Source: Lysobacteraceae bacterium (GTDB lineage Bacteria > Pseudomonadota > Gammaproteobacteria > Xanthomonadales > Wenzhouxiangellaceae). From it: a stretch of DNA of 7,587 bases. Made by a program: the position numbers and the translations under genes. The notes beneath the pieces were generated by a model that worked only from the letters and a program-made list of their open reading frames with translations, had not been told where the DNA came from and ran no database searches. The stretch is taken from the NCBI GenBank assembly GCA_020201235.1, contig JAIVHD010000341.1, forward strand, positions 1 through 7,587. Reading direction: 5' to 3'. This document shows, piece by piece, positions 1-5,800 of this stretch. Every line of letters begins with the position of its first letter. Within the stretch, counting starts at the first letter, position 1.

Positions 1-1100
1 CCCATATCCTGCCAGGCCTGGGCCTGCTGACAGGCTTCGCGCAACACCCAGCGACCAAGTGGCAGAATCAGCCCGTTGTCCTCGGCGATGGATACAAAAC
101 TGCCAGGGGCTAGCAGCCCATGTCGCGGGTGCTGCCAGCGCACCAGGGCCTCGATGCCGTCAATCGTGCCGCTGGGAAGATCAAACTTGGGCTGATAGTG
201 CAATACGAATTCCTGCCGGTCCAAGGCGAGGCGCAGGCCGGCCTCGATCGTGTGTCGCGCAATGGCGCGATCGGTCATTTCCTGCTCGAAGAAGGCGTAA
301 GTATTGCGGCCTCTGGCCTTGGCCTGATACATCGCGGTATCTGCCTGCTTGATCAGGGCTTCAGCATCCATGCCGTCGTCCGGGTATATGCTGATGCCAA
401 AGCTCGCGCTGACGTGCAATTCCTGCTCGTCGATGTGGTACGGCAGCGCGATTGCCGCCAGCATTTTCTGCACTGCCAGCGCTGCGTCTTCCGGATGATC
501 GATGTCGATCAGCAAAGCCACAAACTCATCCCCACCCAGGCGGCAGATGGTATCGGAGTGACGCACGCAGGCCAGCAGCCGTTTGCCCACCGACTGCAGC
601 AATTGGTCACCCACGCCATGGCCCAGGGAGTCGTTGATATGCTTGAAGGCGTCCAGATCCATAAACAGCACGGCAAACTGCTTGTCGGAGCGTTGTGCCA
701 ACGCAATCGCCTGGGCCAGCCTGTCGTACATCAACATTCGGTTGGGCAGGCCGGTGAGTGGGTCATGATACGCCATGTGGTCAAGTTCGGCCTGTGCCAT
801 TTGCAACTGTTCGGCCAACCTGCGTGCTTCGATGGTCGCGATGACCAGGTTCGCGTTGGCTTCTTGCATACGGGTCATCTGGTCACCCGACGTTGACTGT
901 CGGATCTCTGTGCTACGAATTTCGTTTTCGCGTGCTTGCACCTGATCCTCGCGTTGACCGACGGCGGTTTCTCTCTGATGCACGGCTTGTTCACGCGCTT
1001 GGGCGCTGACCCCGCTGACCCGCTTCGGGTGATCTCTGGCCTCGTTTGCTTGATGCCCCCCATTGATGCCCAGAGCACTATTGTGGTTATTGCTGCTCAT
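1..1100 (-). CDS. GGDEF-EAL cyclic-di-GMP turnover protein with coiled-coil N-terminus (3' end beyond window)
   Basis: This gene runs off the left edge; 366 complete codons are visible. Residues about 33-63 form four 7-residue coiled-coil repeats beginning R-E, and a helical linker (about 75-108) leads into the GGDEF domain at H-D-P-L-T-G-L-P-N-R (112-121). The active-site GGDEF is intact at 189-193, and an inhibitory-site R-x-x-D lies five residues before it (R180-D183), so diguanylate cyclase activity with product inhibition is predicted. An EAL domain starts near residue 290 (H-Y-Q-P) and has intact E-A-L at 317-319 followed by V-R-W-Q-H-P. Its remaining catalytic residues lie outside the window, so phosphodiesterase activity cannot be judged. 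No membrane segment or signal peptide is seen, so the protein is probably cytoplasmic. The ATG overlaps the TGA of the KaiC-like gene (ATGA) and has a GGAG seven bases upstream, which points to translational coupling. Which activity dominates is unknown. Confidence 0.93.
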   Translation of the reverse strand, partial: MSSNNHNSALGINGGHQANEARDHPKRVSGVSAQAREQAVHQRETAVGQREDQVQARENEIRSTEIRQSTSGDQMTRMQEANANLVIATIEARRLAEQLQMAQAELDHMAYHDPLTGLPNRMLMYDRLAQAIALAQRSDKQFAVLFMDLDAFKHINDSLGHGVGDQLLQSVGKRLLACVRHSDTICRLGGDEFVALLIDIDHPEDAALAVQKMLAAIALPYHIDEQELHVSASFGISIYPDDGMDAEALIKQADTAMYQAKARGRNTYAFFEQEMTDRAIARHTIEAGLRLALDRQEFVLHYQPKFDLPSGTIDGIEALVRWQHPRHGLLAPGSFVSIAEDNGLILPLGRWVLREACQQAQAWQDM

Positions 1101-2563
1101 GCTCGCTCTCCGGAGGGTAGACACTTCCGCGTGGGGTAACCGGTCATGATGCCGTCGTACCCGGGCAGGCTATCGCCAATGACCATGCCTTGGTCGGTGA
1201 TTTCGAACAGCCGAATGTCCTTGCAATGGTCGCTGCCGCGTATCTTGACGATCGCGAAAACACGCCGGTACTGGCCATCGATTTCGACATAACGCTGCAC
1301 CAGGATGGCATCGGCAAGAAACGCGCTGCCCTTCTGAGTGAAATACAAGTCGCTGTAGCAGTCCAGTTCCGAGGTCATCAGGATGGTCACGCCCTTGCTG
1401 GTCAGCTCGGCCACCATCCGGTACAGCGAACCTTGAAAGTCTTCGCTGAATTCAGGCGCCAGGGCCAGTTCGAAACCCGACAGTGAGTCGATGACGATGC
1501 GTTTGGCCTGCATGCGATCAATCATGCGGATGATGTCGTGCAGGGTTTCATCGATGGATAGATCCAGCGCGCGCGTATCGATGACCCCCACCTGCCCGGC
1601 ACTCGCCATTTTATGCAAACTGTTGTTCAACAACTGGTTCGGGCTTTTTTCGAATGCCGCGATGACGCCGGGCTCGCCGCAGCGCACGCCTTCGGCGAGA
1701 AAGGCCGTCGCCAAGATGGTTTTGCCGGAGCCCGAAGGGCCGGCGACCAGCAGCGAATAGCCGGCAGGCAAACCACCCCCAAGCATTTCATCCAGGCCCG
1801 GGACACCCATGGAAATTCGGCCCTTGCTGGCACCGGTCATCTCTTGGAGCGGCATCTGGACGATCGCCCGCGGGAAAACATGAACGCCCGCGTCAGTGAT
1901 CCGAAAGGTATGCAATCCGGGCTTCTGGGCCTGGCCACGGATCTTGGCCACCTGCATCTTGCGCACCATGGAATTGCGGTGGGTGTTCTGCGTCAAGCGC
2001 AGAATGCCGTCGGCCACGGTAAAGACCGGGCTCGATTCGTCTGCGTCGCCCTGGTATTCACCGATCAGAAAGCTGGTGGCCTGCCAACTGGACATTTCCA
2101 TGCCCAGGTGTTGCACAAATCGCTGCAGGTCGCTCTCATTGCGCGTTTCGGAGTGGACCGATTGCACCAGGGATCGATACGAGTCGACGAACACCAGGCT
2201 GGGGTCGTACTCTTTCAGTTCGGCGGCGATGCGCGCCATGACGCGGTCGAAATTCCCCTCCAGAAGATCGCTTGCCAGATTGACGTAGCGAATCGACTGG
2301 TTAATCTTGCTCTGATCGAAAAACGAAAATTGCTGCTGATACCGGAGCATTTTCAGGGTCGGCTCTCCGAGTACCGTGAAGAACAGGGCGGGGCAATCCG
2401 GTGCAGCCAGTGAAAACATGATCTGATGGGCCAGCGTCGTTTTTCCGCTCCCCGGCGTGCCCACAATCAAATTGAACGAAAATTCCGGCAGTCCGCCACC
2501 CAGCAGATCGTCGAGACCGGGAACGCCGGTTGACAGGGGCCGTATCGTCACCTTGCTACTCAT
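1097..2563 (-). CDS. KaiC/RAD55-like double-domain P-loop ATPase
   Basis: This 488-aa protein has two tandem RecA/KaiC-type domains, each opening with the family signature G-V-P-G-L-D-x-x-L-G-G-G-L-P (13-26 and 253-266). Walker A motifs are GTPGSGKT (35-42) and GPSGSGKT (275-282). Walker B aspartates are D127 (LVFVDS) and D359 (RIVIDS), and candidate catalytic glutamates are E67 and E305. The length is close to cyanobacterial KaiC (about 519 aa), but the C-terminal tail is shorter. From remembered KaiC sequence, the CII segment holding phospho-sites Ser431/Thr432 aligns with A414-F415, so these sites appear lost. ATP binding and hydrolysis, and probably ring assembly, are expected; the output partner is inferred to be the adjacent GGDEF-EAL protein. 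I chose ATG at 2563 over one at 2596 because AAGGAG lies seven bases before it. It overlaps the preceding gene by 8 bases. Calling it a circadian clock protein would go beyond the evidence. Confidence 0.93.
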   Translation of the reverse strand: MSSKVTIRPLSTGVPGLDDLLGGGLPEFSFNLIVGTPGSGKTTLAHQIMFSLAAPDCPALFFTVLGEPTLKMLRYQQQFSFFDQSKINQSIRYVNLASDLLEGNFDRVMARIAAELKEYDPSLVFVDSYRSLVQSVHSETRNESDLQRFVQHLGMEMSSWQATSFLIGEYQGDADESSPVFTVADGILRLTQNTHRNSMVRKMQVAKIRGQAQKPGLHTFRITDAGVHVFPRAIVQMPLQEMTGASKGRISMGVPGLDEMLGGGLPAGYSLLVAGPSGSGKTILATAFLAEGVRCGEPGVIAAFEKSPNQLLNNSLHKMASAGQVGVIDTRALDLSIDETLHDIIRMIDRMQAKRIVIDSLSGFELALAPEFSEDFQGSLYRMVAELTSKGVTILMTSELDCYSDLYFTQKGSAFLADAILVQRYVEIDGQYRRVFAIVKIRGSDHCKDIRLFEITDQGMVIGDSLPGYDGIMTGYPTRKCLPSGERA

Positions 2564-2972
2564 TATCAAACTCCTTGCTGGCCGTGGCTGAAGCACTGCG
2601 AACCCAGGCCGTATTTAAGATGTTCAAAGTCAATTGCTCGCCAATCAACGACGCCAGGATTTCGGTGAATAGGGTCAACAGGTGGCCGTGAGCGGCGCAG
2701 GCATCGTGCGGCGTCTGATTTTCAAGACACTCCCCCAATTTCACAAATCGCTCCTTGCCGCGAGCCGGCAAGGGCATAAGCCAGGGAAAGGTGCTTTGGC
2801 ACACATGCAGGCTTCGCTCGTACAGCGAGGTAAAACCGGCCTCGCCGATGATCAAGATGATCTCGTCGGCCAGCTTGTCCCAATGGTCCATAGCGGCATC
2901 TGCAATGTTTTCCTGGCCTATTTCCATCAGGTCGGCAATGATTTGCTGACGTTTCAGGGCGGAGTTGTCCAT
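2556..2972 (-). CDS. Uncharacterised 138-aa protein, first gene of the KaiC-like operon
   Basis: I do not recognise a named family with certainty. The 138-aa product looks soluble and mostly alpha-helical: charged and aliphatic residues alternate, there is no signal peptide or membrane segment, and a loop rich in Pro, Arg and Gly sits in the middle (around PWLMPLPARGKERF). Conserved-looking blocks are W-D-K-L-A near 31-35, I-I-G-E-A-G-F at about 41-47, and L-I-G-E-Q-L-T near the C-terminus. Its stop codon lies inside the start of the KaiC-like gene (shared ATGAGTAG), so the two are almost certainly co-translated. That suggests a regulator, sensor or adaptor for the ATPase. It does not resemble KaiB (about 100 aa, thioredoxin-like) or KaiA. 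The ribosome binding site is weak (GAGAG about eight bases before the ATG). Coding status is supported by operon overlap and protein-like composition; function is unknown. Confidence 0.8.
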   Translation of the reverse strand: MDNSALKRQQIIADLMEIGQENIADAAMDHWDKLADEIILIIGEAGFTSLYERSLHVCQSTFPWLMPLPARGKERFVKLGECLENQTPHDACAAHGHLLTLFTEILASLIGEQLTLNILNTAWVRSASATASKEFDNE

Positions 2973-3212
2973 CAGAGTGCTCTCAACACCTCAGCGAGAC
3001 GAACTCGCATTTTTAAACGCTGGGTTGATACCTGTATGTGCGGAAGGGAACGCTGAGGTCCGAAGACGGACGACGCTGCGGTGTTTCGCGACGATACGCA
3101 CCGGAGGCGTACTCGCCTGTCCGGTGAGGATGCACGACTGAGCGAAACAACCCAGGTGCGGGGCCTGACGGCGTCGCAGTCGGAGGGATGGTGAATACGC
3201 CGGGCTGAGCGT
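2973..3212. other. 240-bp intergenic gap with secondary structure, upstream of the KaiC-like operon
   Basis: No convincing gene is seen; open frames here give low-complexity Arg/Ser/Pro-rich products. The stretch should contain the promoter of the minus-strand operon and the 3' end of the DUF1622-type transcript. It holds a strong hairpin (3099-3126), a small perfect stem-loop GTCCG-AAGA-CGGAC (3058-3071), and a 9-bp inverted repeat (2988-2996 with 3051-3059). No clear sigma70 -35/-10 pair was found on the minus strand. Confidence 0.6.
3099..3126. repeat. Strong stem-loop in the gap before the KaiC-like operon
   Basis: On the plus strand CACCGGA (3099-3105) is the perfect reverse complement of TCCGGTG (3120-3126). 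Inside, GGCG and CGCC form a second stem around the loop TACT, with a 2-base bulge on one side. No T-run follows on either strand, so it is not a classical intrinsic terminator. It could be an mRNA-stabilising 3' stem, a REP-like element, or a transcription barrier between the DUF1622-type gene and the KaiC-like operon. Confidence 0.5.
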
Positions 3213-3572
3213 TTAGTCCTCCTTTTCCGGACTCGCCCAGGGCATTCTGCCTTCGATCTCCAGGTGCAGCGAAAACACCAGGAAACTGCGAACCACAATG
3301 ATCAGGCCCAGCGTCAATACGCTCTCCAGGCTGTAGTCGACCACCACCGTTCGGATAATATCGGCGGCCACCAGAAACTCCAGTCCCAGGATCAGGCCGC
3401 GTACGCTGCGCCGGCGAAAATCCAGGTAACCGTGATGCGTGGTCCAGCGCCGCGCGTGCATCAGGTACACCACCGTCGCCACCACAAAGCCGCCCAGAAT
3501 CACCGCAATTCCGATGCTCTCGACGACCAGGATCAGGGCTTTGATCTTGATCCAGTCGATCCACTGCTCCAT
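3213..3572 (-). CDS. DUF1622-type small inner-membrane protein
   Basis: The product of 119 aa has about three hydrophobic segments: residues 11-38 (ending ATVVYLMHA), about 57-80 (LILGLEFLVAADIIRTVVV) and about 83-103. A basic loop (HARRWTTHHGYLDFRRR) separates the first two. The A-D-I-I-R-T-V block and the C-terminal R-S-F-L-V-F-S-L-H-L-E-I-E-G are typical of DUF1622 membrane proteins, whose function is not known. The charged tail ends E-K-E-D. ATG at 3572 is preferred; a TTG two codons upstream (3578) is an alternative, and neither has a good Shine-Dalgarno. The gene is read toward the KaiC-like operon but is 240 bp from it with an intervening hairpin, so co-transcription is uncertain. It is divergent from the dioxygenase gene. 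Confidence 0.8.
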   Translation of the reverse strand: MEQWIDWIKIKALILVVESIGIAVILGGFVVATVVYLMHARRWTTHHGYLDFRRRSVRGLILGLEFLVAADIIRTVVVDYSLESVLTLGLIIVVRSFLVFSLHLEIEGRMPWASPEKED

Positions 3573-3615
3573 TGTCAAAACCCGAACACGCTGAATACAG
3601 CCGCCATTGTCGCCG

Positions 3616-3774
3616 ATGTTTCCAGGTGAAATCGGATCTGCAGAAACGTTTCAACTGTTGATTGTCGGGTGCGTGGTTACGGGCCTGATCTCTTTCGGTA
3701 TCGGCGTGGCGTACGCGTCGCTGAGTCGGCTTTCGCTTTCATTGCATGTGCGTTACCCTGTGTTGTATGTTTGA
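3616..3774 (+). CDS. Possible 52-aa single-span membrane peptide
   Basis: A short reading frame in the divergent gap encodes 52 residues with one clear transmembrane stretch at about 12-36 (starting FQLLIVGCVVTGLISFG), followed by a short tail with Arg and His. It is not antisense to a recognised gene over most of its length. Its TGA overlaps ATG 3767 of the dioxygenase frame by 8 bases, which would allow coupled translation. Against it: there is no Shine-Dalgarno before ATG 3616, I recognise no homologue, and a hydrophobic short ORF can arise by chance. It could also be a remnant of a larger membrane protein. Confidence 0.3.
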   Translation: MFPGEIGSAETFQLLIVGCVVTGLISFGIGVAYASLSRLSLSLHVRYPVLYV

Positions 3775-4804
3775 TAAGCACAGTTGTTCAACGAGCCCAG
3801 CCTCGAAAATTTCACCCCTCGAAACATCGCGCGTCCGCGCGATCGAACAAGCTGGCGGACAGATCGTGCCGCTCGATCCGATCGGCGCTGCGGTGCACGG
3901 TGTTGATTTATCGGCAACGTCGCCGCCGGAACCGGACGTGGTCGAGGCGCTCGAGCACGAAATGGCCCAGCGCGGATTTCTCGTCTTCAAAAGCGAGCAG
4001 CCGTTGGCACCCGAGGACTTCCTCCGCGCCAGCAGCTGGTGGGGCGGCAAGGAGTTGCACAGCACGCATGGGGTTCATCCCGCGACGCCCGGCGGCAACA
4101 AGCATCTGTTCCGCCTGTCGAACGACCGTCGCCACGGGATTCCGGGCGTGGGGCCTCAGTGGCACAACGACGGCAGCTTCAACGTGGATACCTTTTCACA
4201 CGCCGGCTATCACATTGTCCGGCCGGCCGAACACGGCGGGGGAACGTATTTCGCCCACCAGGGCGCAGCGTATGACGCTCTACCGGAGGATCGTCAGGAG
4301 TCCTGGGGTCGACTCTCTTCGGTGAATTCGGCTTCAGGCGTTGTTCATCCTGCTGTGCATGAGCATCCGATTTCCGGACGCAAGAGCCTCTGGCTGCATC
4401 TGGGCATGACCGGTGCAGTGATCGAAAAGCTGCGCGATGGCGACGGCTTCCGATTATTGAATGCAGAGGAATTGACCCGCCTTTGTCATGAATACAACAA
4501 CACGCTCGACGCCGGCTTGGACAACGGCTACGCCATCGCCTACGAGTATCAGAAAAACGACTGTATCTTTATCGACAACCTGGCCGTGGCGCATCGCGCG
4601 TCACCCGATGCCCATCTGCCGCCCGAGCAACAGGGCTTGCGGATCCTGCACCGAAGCACCGTTCGGGGGGTTGACGAGTTCAGGCCCGAGCACGGATTAC
4701 CGCTGCATGTCGACATCCATGCGCCGAGCCCATTTGGAGACGGCGTCTGGCAGGCGGGCGGCATCGGATTTCGCTGGGACGATCGAATTCCGATGCAGAA
4801 TTGA
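3746..4804 (+). CDS. TauD/TfdA-family Fe(II)/2-oxoglutarate-dependent dioxygenase
   Basis: This 352-aa protein (345 aa if it begins at ATG 3767) has the double-stranded beta-helix dioxygenase signature. The metal-binding H-x-D is H140-N-D142 (in Q-W-H-N-D-G-S-F), the distal metal histidine is H283 (in L-A-V-A-H-R-A), and the 2-oxoglutarate-binding arginine is expected in L-R-I-L-H-R-S-T-V (R299 and R303), which resembles R-R-V-M-H-R-A-T in TauD. Such enzymes couple oxidative decarboxylation of 2-oxoglutarate to hydroxylation or cleavage of a small substrate. The length exceeds typical TauD (about 280 aa), with extra residues at both ends and in the H283-R299 loop (16 residues against 11 in TauD). 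No transporter or sulfonate gene is adjacent, so the substrate cannot be named. The first 30 residues are Ser/Cys-rich and poorly family-like, so the start is uncertain; neither ATG has a good ribosome binding site. The gene is convergent with the next one. Confidence 0.88.
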   Translation: MCVTLCCMFDKHSCSTSPASKISPLETSRVRAIEQAGGQIVPLDPIGAAVHGVDLSATSPPEPDVVEALEHEMAQRGFLVFKSEQPLAPEDFLRASSWWGGKELHSTHGVHPATPGGNKHLFRLSNDRRHGIPGVGPQWHNDGSFNVDTFSHAGYHIVRPAEHGGGTYFAHQGAAYDALPEDRQESWGRLSSVNSASGVVHPAVHEHPISGRKSLWLHLGMTGAVIEKLRDGDGFRLLNAEELTRLCHEYNNTLDAGLDNGYAIAYEYQKNDCIFIDNLAVAHRASPDAHLPPEQQGLRILHRSTVRGVDEFRPEHGLPLHVDIHAPSPFGDGVWQAGGIGFRWDDRIPMQN

Positions 4805-4894
4805 GGTGCCGATAGAATTCAGGTGCGCGTCGACCATTGCGCCCGCTGCACCCAATGCCGCCACGAACCGAAAGAGCTCCGGTTGACTATTCTG

Positions 4895-4913
4895 CCCTGA
4901 TCCGAGTTCAGGG
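4895..4913. terminator. Stem-loop at the end of the DUF2306-like gene, possible weak terminator
   Basis: CCCTGA (4895-4900) and TCAGGG (4908-4913) form a perfect 6-bp stem with a 7-base loop, and the minus-strand stop codon falls inside the right arm. It lies in the 103-bp gap between two convergent genes, where a bidirectional terminator is expected. There is no T-run on either side, so intrinsic termination would be weak. Confidence 0.3.
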
Positions 4914-5606
4914 GACTGCCCGAACCGGCTTGGCTGTCGGCCGCATATAGCGGCGATCGAGCCAGTAGCCTGCCGCGAACGCCACGGCCAGCGGACCAAA
5001 CCAGGCAAGGTGCTGGATTATGCTCGAGCCCAGCTCGGGGATCAGCCGAATCAGACCGATCTGCAGGAACGCGATATGCGTGGCCACACCGTTGCCGATC
5101 ATTGCGCCGTAGTGTTCCTTCAGCCACCACTTCGGACTCTGCGGCCCGTTTCGGATCAGCTTGCGTGCATCGAGCGCGACCATCGGACCGATCAACCCGA
5201 AGATAATCAACAACCAGGCCCCGAAGAACATTCCCACAACCGAGACCGCCAGGCCCGAAAGACCAACCAGTGCCGCGCTGATGCGGAAACCCATACCGGT
5301 AAACCGCTCGAAATCGCGTTTCCAGCGTATTGCGAGCCAGGCCGAGCGGCAGGCGTGAGCGACCAGAATTGCCAGGTAGCCCAGGAACGCTGCATTGACC
5401 CAGTACCCCTTGATGGCATTGGCGAGAGCAAGCGGCATCGCCGTGATCACCACCCCGATCATCGCCAGCAGGTAGATCTTGCCTGCCGCCTTGTGCACCG
5501 TCGAGCCCTTTCGCACCAGCGCGGCAGTCCAGAACGTCACCAGGGCAACAGTGCCCATCAGCGCGTGGGGCGTGGCGAATCCTGAAAGCAGTTGAGTCCA
5601 TGTCAT
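4908..5606 (-). CDS. Polytopic inner-membrane protein resembling DUF2306
   Basis: The 232-aa product has about seven hydrophobic segments (roughly 14-31, 44-63, 68-88, 108-128, 130-146, 178-200, 204-224) and a basic cytoplasmic-looking tail ending R-A-V-P. Histidines sit in or near membrane segments: H14 in P-H-A-L-M-G-T, H38 in T-V-H-K-A-A-G-K-I-Y, and a later W-W-L-K-E-H-Y-G block. The paired H-x-x-x-G and H-(K/R)-x-x-G-x-x-Y pattern is what I associate with DUF2306-like predicted membrane proteins. Redox or haem-linked roles have been considered for related families, but nothing here proves one. ATG at 5606 is preferred because GAGGA lies about ten bases upstream; a GTG at 5636 would place that site inside the coding region. 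The gene is convergent with the dioxygenase and divergent from the two-component operon. Confidence 0.8.
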   Translation of the reverse strand: MTWTQLLSGFATPHALMGTVALVTFWTAALVRKGSTVHKAAGKIYLLAMIGVVITAMPLALANAIKGYWVNAAFLGYLAILVAHACRSAWLAIRWKRDFERFTGMGFRISAALVGLSGLAVSVVGMFFGAWLLIIFGLIGPMVALDARKLIRNGPQSPKWWLKEHYGAMIGNGVATHIAFLQIGLIRLIPELGSSIIQHLAWFGPLAVAFAAGYWLDRRYMRPTAKPVRAVP

Positions 5607-5694
5607 GGCTGTGTATCCTCGATTGAGCGTGGGCACAGCATCGGCTTTGTGGATTGAGGATTGAGGTGCCTGAAGTCACCGATTCGGGGTGCCG

Positions 5695-5708
5695 AAAGTC
5701 ACGACTTT
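5695..5708. promoter_or_regulatory. Near-palindrome, possible operator
   Basis: AAAGTC-AC-GACTTT is a 6+6 bp inverted repeat with a 2-bp centre, about 90 bp upstream of the DUF2306-like start and just before the putative kinase-operon promoter. The size and symmetry suit a dimeric regulator, possibly the neighbouring NarL-type protein, but no motif match can be confirmed. Confidence 0.25.
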
Positions 5709-5719
5709 TAACCGGGCGC

Positions 5720-5748
5720 TTGTCGTCGGCATCGGAGCAGGCTATATA
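5720..5748 (+). promoter_or_regulatory. Putative sigma70 promoter of the two-component operon
   Basis: TTGTCG (5720-5725) is a 4/6 match to the -35 consensus. It is followed after exactly 17 bp by TATATA (5743-5748), a 4/6 match to the -10 consensus. Transcription would begin near 5755, giving a 5' leader of about 200 nt before the kinase gene. The -10 sits in a near-palindrome (GGC...GCC, 5740-5753), so repressor binding there is possible. A second -10-like TACAAT (5945-5950) without a good -35 lies just before the kinase start. Confidence 0.4.
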
Positions 5749-5800
5749 TGGCCCATGAATGAACCCATCCGTGGCATGAATCTCCGGCTCGAGACCGCTG

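Larger units (their letters stand above)
4800..5670. repeat. 11-bp direct repeats bracketing the DUF2306-like gene
   Basis: ATTGAGGTGCC occurs at 4800-4810 and again at 5660-5670, one on each side of the membrane-protein gene. With the preceding bases the match is 13 of 14. The left copy overlaps the dioxygenase stop codon. The coordinates span both copies and the gene between. This could be a target-site scar of an inserted segment or coincidence. Confidence 0.3.

Noticed and set aside
120..896. Long plus-strand open frame of 258 codons
   Set aside because: It is antisense to the GGDEF-EAL gene, whose motifs (GGDEF, EAL, Q-P) read clearly on the minus strand; the plus product matches nothing and is a shadow.
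1613..2413. Plus-strand open frame of 266 codons
   Set aside because: It is opposite the KaiC-like gene, which has both Walker motifs and family signatures; the plus product is His/Arg/Gln-rich shadow sequence.
1097..2563. Calling the ATPase a circadian clock KaiC
   Set aside because: There is no KaiA or KaiB nearby and the phospho-sites appear replaced, so only KaiC/RAD55-like is supported.
3013..3654. Minus-strand open frame of 213 codons covering the DUF1622-type gene and its flanks
   Set aside because: It is out of frame with the DUF1622-type gene and gives low-complexity Arg/Gly/Pro sequence without membrane pattern.
4819..5679. Minus-strand open frame of 286 codons, longer than the chosen membrane-protein frame
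   Set aside because: Its product is Gly/Arg/Cys-rich with no coherent hydrophobic pattern, while the overlapping 232-aa frame has seven membrane spans and a ribosome binding site.
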